From Sphingomonas kaistensis (lineage in GTDB: Bacteria > Pseudomonadota > Alphaproteobacteria > Sphingomonadales > Sphingomonadaceae): a stretch of DNA of 64,000 nucleotides. The notes under the pieces were generated by a model, which was not told the DNA's origin, did not search any database, and saw only the letters and a list, made by a program, of their open reading frames with translations. Where the stretch lies: the NCBI RefSeq assembly GCF_011927725.1, contig NZ_JAATJC010000001.1, positions 751,001 to 815,000 on the forward strand, read 5' to 3'. A program made the translations under genes and the position numbers. This document shows, piece after piece, positions 47,721 to 55,809 of this stretch. Every line of letters starts with the position of its first letter. Position 1 is the first letter of the stretch.

Positions 47721-48404
47721 TCATCGGCAACCGCTGACGGTGGCGGCGCCGGTGACCTTCTGGATGCAGGCGACCGGGCTTTGCAGGGTGACGGTGGCGG
47801 CCCCGCTGGCGGTGAGGTTGACGGTGCGGCGGGCGGCGGCGCGCAGTTCAGAGCTGCCGGTCGCGACCAAAGTCAGTTCTTCCGACTGCAGCGCAGAGGC
47901 GTCGAGGACAACGGTGCCCTCGGTGCCGATCCGCCCGTTCTTGACCGCGCCGGCAAGCGCCACCGTCCCGCTGCCGCCGGCAAGGAGGTCGAGGCGGTCG
48001 GCGCGGAGGTCGGCGACCATGAGCTGGCCCGGTCCCGCCAGCCCGAGGGTCGCCGCAAGTCCGGTCATGCGGTCGATCTGGAGCCTGCCACTGCCCATCA
48101 GGGTTGCCGCGCGCAGGTCCGGCGTGCCGAGGCGTATCCGCACCGGCACCCCCTTGCCCTCACCGTTCCAGCCGCTGCGCTGGCGGACGATCAGAGTACG
48201 GCCTTCGACCCGCAGGTCGACGCTGTCGAGCGCGGCGACCGGGCCCTCGGCCACGGCGGAAGGCGGCTTGCCGGTCGTCAGAACGACGTCGAACGGGGCT
48301 TCCATCCGGATCCGGTCGAAGCTGATGATGGTGAAGCGGCGCTCGGCAGCAGCGGCCGGAACGGCGGCGGCGGCAAGCAGCAGGAAGGCGAGGATACGGG
48401 TCAT
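47721..48404 (-). CDS. Exported DUF2807 (GIN domain) protein
   Basis: 227 residues. Signal peptide to about residue 19 (VPAAAA). The rest is a right-handed beta-helix of the DUF2807 'GIN' type: 'IISFDRIRMEAPFDVVLTTG' at the start, then repeated short strands with Gly/Ser turns ('LMGSGRLQIDRM', 'GGSGTVALAGAV'). The family is found in putative auto-transporter adhesin heads and secreted or lipid-anchored proteins. It ends with a Cys pair ('SPVACIQKV', 'VSGCR'). It is a paralog of the adjacent upstream gene. Confidence 0.8.
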   Translation of the reverse strand: MTRILAFLLLAAAAVPAAAAERRFTIISFDRIRMEAPFDVVLTTGKPPSAVAEGPVAALDSVDLRVEGRTLIVRQRSGWNGEGKGVPVRIRLGTPDLRAATLMGSGRLQIDRMTGLAATLGLAGPGQLMVADLRADRLDLLAGGSGTVALAGAVKNGRIGTEGTVVLDASALQSEELTLVATGSSELRAAARRTVNLTASGAATVTLQSPVACIQKVTGAATVSGCR

Positions 48405-48451
48405 GGTCGCGATCCTCGCCCCTTTTGGTTAACGGACCTTCAAGCCGAGGG

Positions 48452-49183
48452 TCACGAGCAGCGGATATCGCCGCTGCCGTTCTTGCTGGAGGTGCAGCGC
48501 GCGCCGCCGGTGATGGCGATGTCGCCCGATCCGGCGATGCTGGCCTTGGCGGTGCCGGTGGCGAATGCCTTGATGTCGCCGCTGCCGGCGATTTCGGCCT
48601 CGGCATCGACGGTCCTCAGGCCGGAGGCGTCGAGATCGCCCGATCCCGCAATGCCGTATTTGGCGCGTCGGGCCTCGCCGGCCGCGACGATCCTGCCCGA
48701 ACCGGCGATGTCCAGGTCCAACTGCTGGACGGCCATGCGCCCGACCCGCAGGTCGCCCGACCCGGCCACGCCGCCCTTGAAGCTGTCGCCCGTTATCTGG
48801 TCGATCTGCATGTTGCCCGATCCGGCAATCCCGGCCTCGGTGAGCGACGGCACGGTCACCGTGAAGGTGGACGGCCCGTTCGAGCTCCAGCGGCTCATCG
48901 CGCCAAGCCAGTTCTTCTTCTTCGGCCGGATATGCAACTTGCCGTCCTCGACCACGACGTCGGTTTCGTCGAGCAGTCGCTGCGGCCCGTTGGCGGCGAC
49001 CGACACGGCCTTGCCGGTCACGACCTTGACGTCATACGGCCCGCTGACTTCCAGCCCAGTGAAGCTGCCGACCTGCCAGCTGCGGCTTACGTCCGGTCCG
49101 GCCGATTCGGCGCGCCCTTCCGAGCAGGCCGACAAGCCGAGGAGCGAGGCGGCGGTAGCGGCGGCGGCGAGAAACTGGCGCAT
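48452..49183 (-). CDS. DUF2807 (GIN domain) lipoprotein
   Basis: 243 residues from the ATG at 49183; an in-frame ATG at 49213 would put residues in front of the signal. Lipobox LLGLSAC. DUF2807 begins 'SFTGLEVSGPYDVKVVTG'. The beta-helix has a regular series of 'AGSGN/D' turns about 17-22 residues apart (IAGSGNMQI, VAGSGDLRV, IAGSGRIVA, IAGSGDLDA, IAGSGDIKA, IAGSGDIAI). The C-terminal 'GARCTSSKNGSGDIRC' could close a disulfide. It is likely anchored in the outer membrane. Confidence 0.82.
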   Translation of the reverse strand: MRQFLAAAATAASLLGLSACSEGRAESAGPDVSRSWQVGSFTGLEVSGPYDVKVVTGKAVSVAANGPQRLLDETDVVVEDGKLHIRPKKKNWLGAMSRWSSNGPSTFTVTVPSLTEAGIAGSGNMQIDQITGDSFKGGVAGSGDLRVGRMAVQQLDLDIAGSGRIVAAGEARRAKYGIAGSGDLDASGLRTVDAEAEIAGSGDIKAFATGTAKASIAGSGDIAITGGARCTSSKNGSGDIRCS

Positions 49184-49245
49184 GTGACTTCCCCTGCTGT
49201 GTTGCATTAGCAATACACCACGGACAGGGACGGTGCAAGGGCCAC

Positions 49246-49276
49246 AAAAAAGGCGCCGCCCGGTGGGGCAGCGCCT
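49246..49276 (-). terminator. Intrinsic terminator of carD
   Basis: Read on the minus strand, AGGCGCTGCCC and GGGCGGCGCCT form an 11-bp stem (one G-U pair) with a CACC loop, followed by a run of six T's counting the last stem base. It starts 28 bp after the carD stop (49304). Confidence 0.9.
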
Positions 49277-49303
49277 GTTTCGTTCAACCTTGGAAGCGAC
49301 CGA

Positions 49304-49852
49304 TTATTCGGCCTCTTCCTTGGTATCTTCCTTGTTCTTGTGATGGATCTGCGCGGCTTCGTTCAGAATCTGGTGGATCTTGGCCAGCGCCGCCTTTTCG
49401 TCGGTCTGTTCCATCGCGCCGAGTTCGCGCGCCAGGCGCGAGGCGGCGGCTTCGAAGATCTGCCGTTCCGAATAGCTCTGCTCAGGCGCATCGTCCGGGC
49501 GGAACAGGTCGCGGGTCACCTCGGCGATCGACGACAGGTCGCCCGAGTTGATCTTGGCTTCATATTCCTGGGCACGGCGCGACCACATGGTGCGCTTGAC
49601 CTTGGGCTTGCCCTTCAGGATCTCGAGCGCCGCGACCATGGTCTTGTCGCTCGACAGCTTGCGCATGCCGACCGAGTCCGCCTTGTTGACGGGGACCCGC
49701 AGCGTCATCTTCTCTTTTTCGAAGCGCAGAACATAGAGCTGGAGACTGGTACCGGCGATCTCGGTGCTCTGCAGTTCAACGACGCGTCCAACGCCGTGCT
49801 TGGGGTAGACCACATAATCGCCAACGTCGAAGCTAAGGGCCTTCGCTGCCAT
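49304..49852 (-). CDS. carD: CarD family transcriptional regulator
   Basis: 182 residues. The N-terminal RNA-polymerase-interacting Tudor-like domain (about 5-65) reads 'FDVGDYVVYPKHGVGRVVEL', followed by 'LRFEKEKMTLRVPVNKADSVGMRKL'. The C-terminal helical DNA-binding part includes 'WSRRAQEYEAKINSGDLSSIAEVTRDLFR'. CarD binds the RNA polymerase beta subunit and stabilises open complexes at many promoters, including rRNA promoters. The last ~30 residues are charged (KNKEDTKEEAE). A 198-bp gap to dinB upstream holds its promoter region; a TATACT on the minus strand near 50033 is a possible -10. Confidence 0.93.
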   Translation of the reverse strand: MAAKALSFDVGDYVVYPKHGVGRVVELQSTEIAGTSLQLYVLRFEKEKMTLRVPVNKADSVGMRKLSSDKTMVAALEILKGKPKVKRTMWSRRAQEYEAKINSGDLSSIAEVTRDLFRPDDAPEQSYSERQIFEAAASRLARELGAMEQTDEKAALAKIHQILNEAAQIHHKNKEDTKEEAE

Positions 49853-50050
49853 TCTTCACCTTTCCAGATGCGAGATGCGTGAACTCAACGGTTGATGCGG
49901 CGTCCCCAAGTCGCCCCGTGGTCTTTGGCATCTCTAGTGACGGTTGAGCTGAATGCCCGAACACCGCCGAGAGGGTGGTTGCGAAAAGGCCGCAGCGCAT
50001 TGATCATGCGGTACGGCCCCTGATGTCATCAGTATATAACACAAGATCGC

Positions 50051-51163
50051 TCAGATCGCCAGCCCCAGTTGGAGCGGCCCGCCGCCGCCGCGCTCGACGA
50101 GGTTCGACAGGCCGAGACCAAGCAGCCTGACCCCCAGCGGCACCGGCAGAAGCGCGTCGAGCAGGTGGTGTCCGGCAGCAGTGAAGGTGGCCGGGTCGGC
50201 GACCGGATCGACGAAGCTGTGCGAGCGGCTGATCAGGCGAAAGTCGGAATATTTGACCTTGAGCGTTACCGTCCGGCCCGCCGCCTGGCCCCGCGCGATC
50301 CGCTCCCACGCGAGGCCGGCGACGCGGTCCAGCTCGCGGTGGAGGTCTTCGGCCGAGCGGTAATCCTCGTTGAAGGTCCGCTCGGCGCTGACCGACTTGG
50401 CGACCCGGCTGCTGCGCACCGGCCGCTCGTCGATCCCGCGGCAGATCCGCCAGTACCACTCGCCCGAGCTGCCGAAGCGGCCGGTCAGTTCCTCGAGGCT
50501 CAGCGATTGGAGGTCGGCGCCGGTCAGGATGCCCAGCGTCTCCAGCCGGGCGGCGGTCTTTGGCCCGATGCCGTGGAAGCGGCCGACGGGGAGCGAGGCG
50601 ATGTAGCGCTGCGCCTGTTCGGGACGGATGACGCACAGGCCGTCGGGCTTGTTCTGGTCGCTGGCGAGCTTGGCGACGAACTTGCAATAGGACACGCCGG
50701 CCGAGGCGGTGAGCTGGGTTTCCGCCCGGATCCGCTGGCGAATCGCCTCGGCGATGGCCCGGGCCGAGCCGAGTCCGTGGCGATCCTCGCTGACGTCGAG
50801 ATAGGCCTCGTCGAGGCTGAGCGGTTCGATATGGTCGGTGTAGTCGGCGAAGATGGCGCGGATCTGCTGGCTGACCTCGCGATAGGCGTCGAACCGGGGC
50901 TTCACGAACAACAGGTCGGGGCAGCGTCGCCGGGCGGTGACGCTGGGCATCGCCGAGCGCACGCCAAACACGCGCGCTTCGTAGCTTGCCGCCGCCACCA
51001 CCCCGCGATGCCCGCCGCCGACCGCCACTGGCTTGCCCCTGAGGGCGGGGTCGTCGCGCTGTTCGACGCTGGCGAAGAAGGCATCCATGTCGACATGGAT
51101 GATCTTTCGCACCGGGGCTGGTGCGTCCGGACCAATGATCTTCCCGGGCGTCGACGCGTTCAC
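50051..51163 (-). CDS. dinB: DNA polymerase IV (Y family)
   Basis: 370 residues from a GTG at 51163, with AGGGAACGGGG just upstream. The in-frame ATG at 51199 (382 residues) has no Shine-Dalgarno. Palm motifs: Asp25 in 'IIHVDMDAFFASVEQ' and Asp118-Glu119 in 'PLSLDEAYLD', which hold the catalytic metals. The little-finger region contains 'VAKSVSAERTFNEDY'. It performs translesion synthesis in the SOS response. The typical beta-clamp motif would be at the C-terminus; the end here is 'GLGLSNLVERGGGGPLQLGLAI', whose QLGL resembles that motif. A consensus LexA box overlaps its 5' end. Confidence 0.94.
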   Translation of the reverse strand: MNASTPGKIIGPDAPAPVRKIIHVDMDAFFASVEQRDDPALRGKPVAVGGGHRGVVAAASYEARVFGVRSAMPSVTARRRCPDLLFVKPRFDAYREVSQQIRAIFADYTDHIEPLSLDEAYLDVSEDRHGLGSARAIAEAIRQRIRAETQLTASAGVSYCKFVAKLASDQNKPDGLCVIRPEQAQRYIASLPVGRFHGIGPKTAARLETLGILTGADLQSLSLEELTGRFGSSGEWYWRICRGIDERPVRSSRVAKSVSAERTFNEDYRSAEDLHRELDRVAGLAWERIARGQAAGRTVTLKVKYSDFRLISRSHSFVDPVADPATFTAAGHHLLDALLPVPLGVRLLGLGLSNLVERGGGGPLQLGLAI

Positions 51164-51172
51164 GCCCCGTTC
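51158..51172. promoter_or_regulatory. Candidate alphaproteobacterial SOS box (LexA site) at dinB
   Basis: GTTC-N7-GTTC: GTTC at 51158-51161, seven bases, GTTC at 51169-51172. This is the exact LexA consensus of Alphaproteobacteria. It overlaps the likely dinB start and lies about 65 bp before sucC, which is read the other way. Confidence 0.65.
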
Positions 51173-51237
51173 CCTAACTTGGCTTGGCGGCAGAGTCATG
51201 CTTTAGGGCCCGCAAACCGCTTCACACGGGAAGATCC

Positions 51238-52437
51238 ATGAACATCCACGAATATCAGGCCAAGGAATTGCTCGCGAAGTACGGCGTTCCGGTCCCCGCC
51301 GGCCATGCCGCGATGAGCGTCGAGGAAGCGGTGGCTGCGGCCGGCAAGCTCCCCGGGCCGCTGTGGGTGGTCAAGGCGCAGATCCATGCCGGCGGCCGCG
51401 GCAAGGGCAAGTTTAAGGAACTCGGCCCCGATGCCAAGGGCGGTGTCCGGCTGGCGAAGAGCATCGAGGAAGTCCGCGCCCACGCCGAGGAAATGCTCGG
51501 CAAGACCCTCGTCACTATCCAGACCGGCGACGCCGGCAAGGAAGTGCAGCGCCTGTACATCACCGACGGCGTCGACATCGCCAAGGAATTCTATCTCGCC
51601 TTGCTGGTCGATCGTGAGACCGGCCGGATCGCCGTGGTCGCATCGACCGAAGGCGGGATGAATATCGAGGACGTCGCGCACGATTCCCCCGAGAAGATCC
51701 ACACCATCACCATCGACCCTGCCACCGGGCTGATGCCGCACCACGGACGCGCGGTCGCGGCGGCGCTGGGCCTCACCGGTGATCTCGCCAAGCAGGCGAC
51801 CAAGGTCCTCGCCGGCCTCTACGCCGCGTTCGTCGGCAGCGACGCCGAACAGATCGAGATCAATCCGCTCGCGGTCACCGACGATGGCAAGCTGATGGTG
51901 CTCGACGCCAAGGTCGGCTTCGACGGCAACGCCATGTTCCGACACAAGGACATCGCCGAACTGCGCGACCTCACCGAAGAAGACCCGATGGAAGTCGAGG
52001 CGTCGAAGTACGACTTGGCCTACATCAAGCTCGACGGCGACATCGGCTGCATGGTCAACGGCGCGGGTCTCGCCATGGCGACGATGGACATCATCAAGCT
52101 GAACGGCGCCTTCCCCGCCAATTTCCTCGACGTCGGCGGCGGCGCCAACAAGGAAAAGGTCACCGCGGCGTTCAAGATCATCCTTGCCGATCCGGCGGTG
52201 AAGGGGATCCTGGTCAACATCTTCGGTGGCATCATGAAGTGCGACATCATCGCCGACGGCATCGTCGCCGCCGCGCGCGAGGTCGACCTCAAGGTTCCGC
52301 TGGTGGTCCGCCTCGAAGGCACCAACGTCCAGCAGGGCAAGGACATCCTCGCCAATTCGGGCCTGCCGATCGTCGCCGCCAACGACCTTGGCGACGCGGC
52401 CGCGAAGATCGTCGCGGAAGTGAAGAAGGCGGCCTGA
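51238..52437 (+). CDS. sucC: Succinyl-CoA synthetase beta subunit (ADP-forming)
   Basis: 399 residues from the ATG at 51238, the standard [12 protein letters not shown] start; 54 bp of open frame upstream is ignored. N-terminal ATP-grasp domain ('[15 protein letters not shown]', '[23 protein letters not shown]'), then the CoA-ligase domain ('[20 protein letters not shown]', '[17 protein letters not shown]', '[16 protein letters not shown]'). It makes succinate and ATP from succinyl-CoA in the TCA cycle together with SucD. sucD is not adjacent, unlike the usual sucCD pair. etfB follows after a REP-like repeat. Confidence 0.97.
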   Translation: MNIHEYQAKELLAKYGVPVPAGHAAMSVEEAVAAAGKLPGPLWVVKAQIHAGGRGKGKFKELGPDAKGGVRLAKSIEEVRAHAEEMLGKTLVTIQTGDAGKEVQRLYITDGVDIAKEFYLALLVDRETGRIAVVASTEGGMNIEDVAHDSPEKIHTITIDPATGLMPHHGRAVAAALGLTGDLAKQATKVLAGLYAAFVGSDAEQIEINPLAVTDDGKLMVLDAKVGFDGNAMFRHKDIAELRDLTEEDPMEVEASKYDLAYIKLDGDIGCMVNGAGLAMATMDIIKLNGAFPANFLDVGGGANKEKVTAAFKIILADPAVKGILVNIFGGIMKCDIIADGIVAAAREVDLKVPLVVRLEGTNVQQGKDILANSGLPIVAANDLGDAAAKIVAEVKKAA

Positions 52438-52450
52438 GCCGCAGCGTTGC

Positions 52451-52540
52451 GTCACCCCGGCCTTGAGCCGGGGTCCATCTTCCTTCTCAGCGGTTTAGGA
52501 AGGAAGGCAGGTTGATGCCGGACCCGGTCCGGCATGACGA
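52451..52540. repeat. REP-like intergenic repeat, copy 2
   Basis: The left part is ACCCCGG-CCTTGAG-CCGGGGT (52454-52474). The right part is ATGCCGGAC (52515-52523) with GTCCGGCAT (52527-52535). The whole is bounded by CGTCA and TGACG. The 20-base core at 52457-52476 is identical to 8676-8695. It separates sucC from etfB and may act as an mRNA hairpin. Confidence 0.8.
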
Positions 52541-52552
52541 AGAGGGATGGAC

Positions 52553-53302
52553 ATGAAGGTACTCGTCGCGGTCAAGCGCGTGATCGATTATAACGTGAAG
52601 CCCCGGGTCAAGATGGACGGCTCCGGCGTCGATCTGGCCAACGTCAAGATGAGCATGAACCCCTTCGACGAGATTGCCGTCGAAGAAGCCATCCGCCTCA
52701 AGGACAAGGCCGGCGCGACCGAGATCGTGGTCGTTTCGGTCGGCCCGCAGAAGGCGCAGGAAACGATCCGCACCGCGCTCGCGATGGGCGCCGATCGCGG
52801 CATCCTGGTGCAGACCGACGACGAGGTCGAACCGCTCGGCGTGGCCAAGATCTTGGCGAAGATCGTCGAAGAAGAGCAGCCGCAGGTGATCCTGGTCGGC
52901 AAGCAGGCGATCGACGACGACAGTTCGCAGGTCGGGCAGATGCTCGGCGCGCTGACCGGCTATGGCCAGGGCACCTTCGCGTCGAAGGTCGAGATCAGCG
53001 GCGATACCGCCAACGTCACCCGCGAGGTCGACGGTGGGCTCGAGACGGTGGCGATCAAGCTGCCGGCGATCGTCACCACCGACCTTCGCCTGAACGACCC
53101 GCGCTATCCCTCGCTGCCCAATATCATGAAGGCCAAGTCGAAGCCGATGGCGAGCAAGACGCCGGCCGATTACGGCGTCGATGTGTCGCCGCGGCTCGAG
53201 ACGCTGAAGGTGGTCGAGCCCGCCAAGCGCCAGGGCGGCGCCAAGGTCGGCAGCGTCGACGAACTGGTCACCAAGCTCAAGTCTCTCGGAGTTGTCGCAT
53301 GA
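52553..53302 (+). CDS. etfB: Electron transfer flavoprotein beta subunit
   Basis: 249 residues from the ATG at 52553, which has GAGGG 7 bases upstream. The ATG at 52547 is too close to it. '[20 protein letters not shown]' is the conserved start. AMP-binding region '[10 protein letters not shown]' and '[20 protein letters not shown]', and the recognition loop region '[23 protein letters not shown]'. It forms the heterodimer with EtfA that carries electrons from acyl-CoA and other dehydrogenases to ETF-quinone oxidoreductase. It overlaps etfA by 4 bases. Confidence 0.96.
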   Translation: MKVLVAVKRVIDYNVKPRVKMDGSGVDLANVKMSMNPFDEIAVEEAIRLKDKAGATEIVVVSVGPQKAQETIRTALAMGADRGILVQTDDEVEPLGVAKILAKIVEEEQPQVILVGKQAIDDDSSQVGQMLGALTGYGQGTFASKVEISGDTANVTREVDGGLETVAIKLPAIVTTDLRLNDPRYPSLPNIMKAKSKPMASKTPADYGVDVSPRLETLKVVEPAKRQGGAKVGSVDELVTKLKSLGVVA

Positions 53303-54231
53303 AGATCCTGGTTCTCGGCGAGCACGCCAACGGCAAGGTCAAGGATTCGACGCTGGCCACCATCGGCGCCGCCGCCGCGCTCGGCGGCGACGCGCACCTG
53401 CTGCTGGTCGGCTCGGACGCCGCCGCCGCGGCAGAGGACGCCAAAACCATCGCCGGCATCGGCAAGGTCCATGTCGCCGCCGACTCCGCGCTCGACCATG
53501 AACTGGCCGAAAGCGTCGCGCCGCTGGTCGCCAAGCTGATGGACAGCCACGACGTGCTGCTGGCCTCCTCGACCACCACCGGCCGCAACATCGCGCCGCG
53601 CGTGGCGGCGATGCTCGACGTCATGCAGATCAGCGACATCGTCGCGGTCGAGGGTCCGGATACGTTTCAGCGTCCGATCTACGCCGGCAACGCCATTGCC
53701 ACCGTGCGGTCGAAAGACGCCAAAAAGGTCATCACCGTGCGCGGCACCGCCTTCGCCAAGGCCGAGCGCGGGAGCGGAAACGCCGAGGTCGAGACGGTCG
53801 ATGCCGGCGTGTCGAACCCGGTGTCGAGCTTCGTGTCGATGGAAGCGAGCGAGAGCGAGCGGCCGGAGCTGACCAGCGCCAAGATCATCGTCTCGGGCGG
53901 CCGCGCGCTGGGTTCGAGCGAGCAGTTCCATGCGCTGATCGATCCGCTGGCCGACAAGCTCGGCGCCGCCGTCGGCGCTTCGCGCGCTGCGGTCGATGCG
54001 GGTTATGCGCCGAACGACTATCAGGTCGGCCAGACCGGCAAGATCGTCGCGCCGGAGCTGTACGTCGCCGTCGGCATCTCGGGCGCGATCCAGCACCTCG
54101 CCGGTATGAAGGACAGCAAGGTCATCGTCGCGATCAACAAGGACGAGGAAGCCCCGATCTTCCAGATCGCGGACGTCGGCTTGGTCGGCGACCTGTTCAA
54201 GCTGGTCCCGGAGCTGACCGACAAGCTGTAG
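53299..54231 (+). CDS. etfA: Electron transfer flavoprotein alpha subunit
   Basis: 310 residues. It starts '[20 protein letters not shown]'. The FAD-binding C-terminal domain contains '[16 protein letters not shown]', '[31 protein letters not shown]' in sequence, and '[24 protein letters not shown]'. It pairs with EtfB, which it overlaps (ATGA). Together they link fatty-acid and amino-acid oxidation to the respiratory chain. Confidence 0.97.
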   Translation: MKILVLGEHANGKVKDSTLATIGAAAALGGDAHLLLVGSDAAAAAEDAKTIAGIGKVHVAADSALDHELAESVAPLVAKLMDSHDVLLASSTTTGRNIAPRVAAMLDVMQISDIVAVEGPDTFQRPIYAGNAIATVRSKDAKKVITVRGTAFAKAERGSGNAEVETVDAGVSNPVSSFVSMEASESERPELTSAKIIVSGGRALGSSEQFHALIDPLADKLGAAVGASRAAVDAGYAPNDYQVGQTGKIVAPELYVAVGISGAIQHLAGMKDSKVIVAINKDEEAPIFQIADVGLVGDLFKLVPELTDKL

Positions 54232-54295
54232 GCACTGGACCTTCCCGCTTGCAGCGTTACGCTTTGCCCCTGCATTTGTGCGGCAGGAGGCGTCG

Positions 54296-55201
54296 ATGTT
54301 GTTTAGAAAGCTCGCGATTGCGGCCGCGTCGCTGGGCCTGACCGGCGCGGCGCCACCCCCGCAACAGGTGCTTGCGCCGGCCGGCAAGTGGAACGTCCAC
54401 TTCGGCGACAACAGCTGCAAGCTGATCCGGCAATTCGGGGATCCGGCCAAGCCTACGACCCTGATGATGGAGCGGATCGCCCCGGGCGCGAACCTGAGCC
54501 TGCTGGTGACGGGTCCCCTCCTGCGATCCAGGACCGACGACGGCATCGCCAAGGCTGCCTTCCTGCCCTTCGAGGATCACGAGTTTTCCAGCGGGAAGAT
54601 CGCCGAAACCCGTTCGGACAAGAGCTCCGCCATCCTCTGGACCAACGTCGATTTCCTCGACGGATGGAAGAAGGAGCCCCGCGAGTACAAGCGGCAGAAG
54701 GACGTTAAGCCGCTTGATCCGGTGGAGGTCGCGGCGCGCAAGGCGCTCATCGCCGCGAACAGCGCCAAGGTCAGCGGATTGCTGATCATCGAGCCGAACC
54801 GTCGACGGTCTCTTCTGCAGACCGGGTCGATGCAGCGGGTTCATGAACTGATGGAGCGTTGCGCCCGGGACCAGCTCACCGACTGGGGGCTCGATCCGGA
54901 CGTCCAGGACAAGATCGTCCTGCCGGCTGCAAGTTCGCGAAGCCTGGCCTCTTATTTCAGCTCGAACGACTATCCACCGGCGGCATTTCGAAACGGAGAG
55001 GAGGCCGTGATCAGCGCCCGCCTGATCGTCGGCGCCGACGGCCGGGTCCGCCAATGCACGAGCCTGACGCTGTTCAAGGCCGAGGAGATGGCTCAGGCGG
55101 TCTGCCGCAATCTGGAGAGAGCTACCTTCAGACCGGCCGAGCTTGCCGACGGGACCAAGGTGCCGACCTTCGTCACCGCGACCGTCAACTTCAGGATGTA
55201 G
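54296..55201 (+). CDS. Exported protein with TonB-C-like C-terminal region
   Basis: 301 residues from the ATG at 54296, with GGCAGGAGG 6 bases upstream; a GTG at 54278 is in frame but precedes that site. Signal peptide to about residue 18 (GLTGAAP). The middle is unrecognised. The last ~85 residues ('[20 protein letters not shown]', '[20 protein letters not shown]', ending '[10 protein letters not shown]') resemble the TonB C-terminal/energy-transducer fold, also suggested in the tandem genes at 46.5-47.7 kb. It lacks a membrane anchor and spacer, so it probably does not energise receptors directly. Function unknown. Confidence 0.6.
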   Translation: MLFRKLAIAAASLGLTGAAPPPQQVLAPAGKWNVHFGDNSCKLIRQFGDPAKPTTLMMERIAPGANLSLLVTGPLLRSRTDDGIAKAAFLPFEDHEFSSGKIAETRSDKSSAILWTNVDFLDGWKKEPREYKRQKDVKPLDPVEVAARKALIAANSAKVSGLLIIEPNRRRSLLQTGSMQRVHELMERCARDQLTDWGLDPDVQDKIVLPAASSRSLASYFSSNDYPPAAFRNGEEAVISARLIVGADGRVRQCTSLTLFKAEEMAQAVCRNLERATFRPAELADGTKVPTFVTATVNFRM

Positions 55202-55215
55202 CCAGGCGTTTACCG

Positions 55216-55275
55216 TCACTCAGGCTGCTCGATTTCGGGCAGCGCATCCGTATCGATCCGGTGGCGGATGAAAGC
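55216..55275 (-). pseudogene. Short remnant resembling the 3' end of lysA
   Basis: On the minus strand, after the preceding gene's stop and in another frame, the sequence encodes AFIRHRIDTDALPEIEQPE followed by a stop. The adjacent lysA ends ALIRRRIDPDALAGVDIPEWC. The DNA is also alike (for example ATCCGCC-CCGGATCGA and GATGCGCTG are shared). It may be a relic of a partial duplication of the lysA end, or the lost tail of the upstream gene after a frameshift. Confidence 0.35.
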
Positions 55276-55280
55276 GCGGC

Positions 55281-55742
55281 CTATTTCTTCCTGGCTTCGG
55301 CATCTGCAAGTTGCTGCTTGTGGATGTCGTAGTCGCTGGGCCCTTTCCTCAACAGCGGGCCAAGCTCCTCGCCACGGATCGCCTTTACCGCCAATACGGC
55401 CGCACGAATGGCCATGTCGCTGAGAGGAAGATTGCCGCCGCACGCGTCCATCGGGCCGATGCCGGAGCAGCCCTCGGTGATCGCGCGGGGGCGGGGGCGA
55501 TTGGCCGGGTCGTTGCGCTGTTCGATCGCGCGCAAGGTCGCAAGGGTGCTGGAATCGATCCGGAAGCGCCGGTCCGAGCGGCCGCAGACCGTGACTTCTT
55601 CCGCGTCGCCGGTGCGATCGCAATCGCGGTGGATGACTGGAAGGACGATGCGCTCGGGCGGGCCGGGGGGAGGTGGTGGCTTCGCGTCGGCCGAAGCGGG
55701 AACAAGCAGCAACGCCGACGCGACAAGGCTCGTCATCACCAT
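55281..55742 (-). CDS. Small exported hypothetical protein
   Basis: 153 residues, unrecognised. Signal peptide to about residue 20 (LLLVPASADA), then a proline run ('KPPPPPGPPER'). Four cysteines ('HRDCDRTG', 'VTVCGRSD', 'EGCSGIG', 'DACGGN') could form two disulfides. The pattern with a 'DCDRT...EVTVCGR..RRFRI' segment is seen in small sphingomonad secreted proteins, but I know no function. It is read in the same direction as lysA, 67 bp downstream of it. A shift of frame near its end would extend it into the lysA-like remnant. Confidence 0.6.
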   Translation of the reverse strand: MVMTSLVASALLLVPASADAKPPPPPGPPERIVLPVIHRDCDRTGDAEEVTVCGRSDRRFRIDSSTLATLRAIEQRNDPANRPRPRAITEGCSGIGPMDACGGNLPLSDMAIRAAVLAVKAIRGEELGPLLRKGPSDYDIHKQQLADAEARKK

Positions 55743-55809
55743 GGCAGGCCTCAGCGATTCGGCGTCCGCAGGCTAGGCTCGGCGCTCCCGCGCAGCAAGC
55801 CGGCCTAGA

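Noticed and set aside
48452..49183. Repeated AGSG turns as a DNA tandem repeat
   Set aside because: The repeat is a structural protein pattern of the beta-helix with varied spacing and codons, not a DNA satellite or CRISPR.
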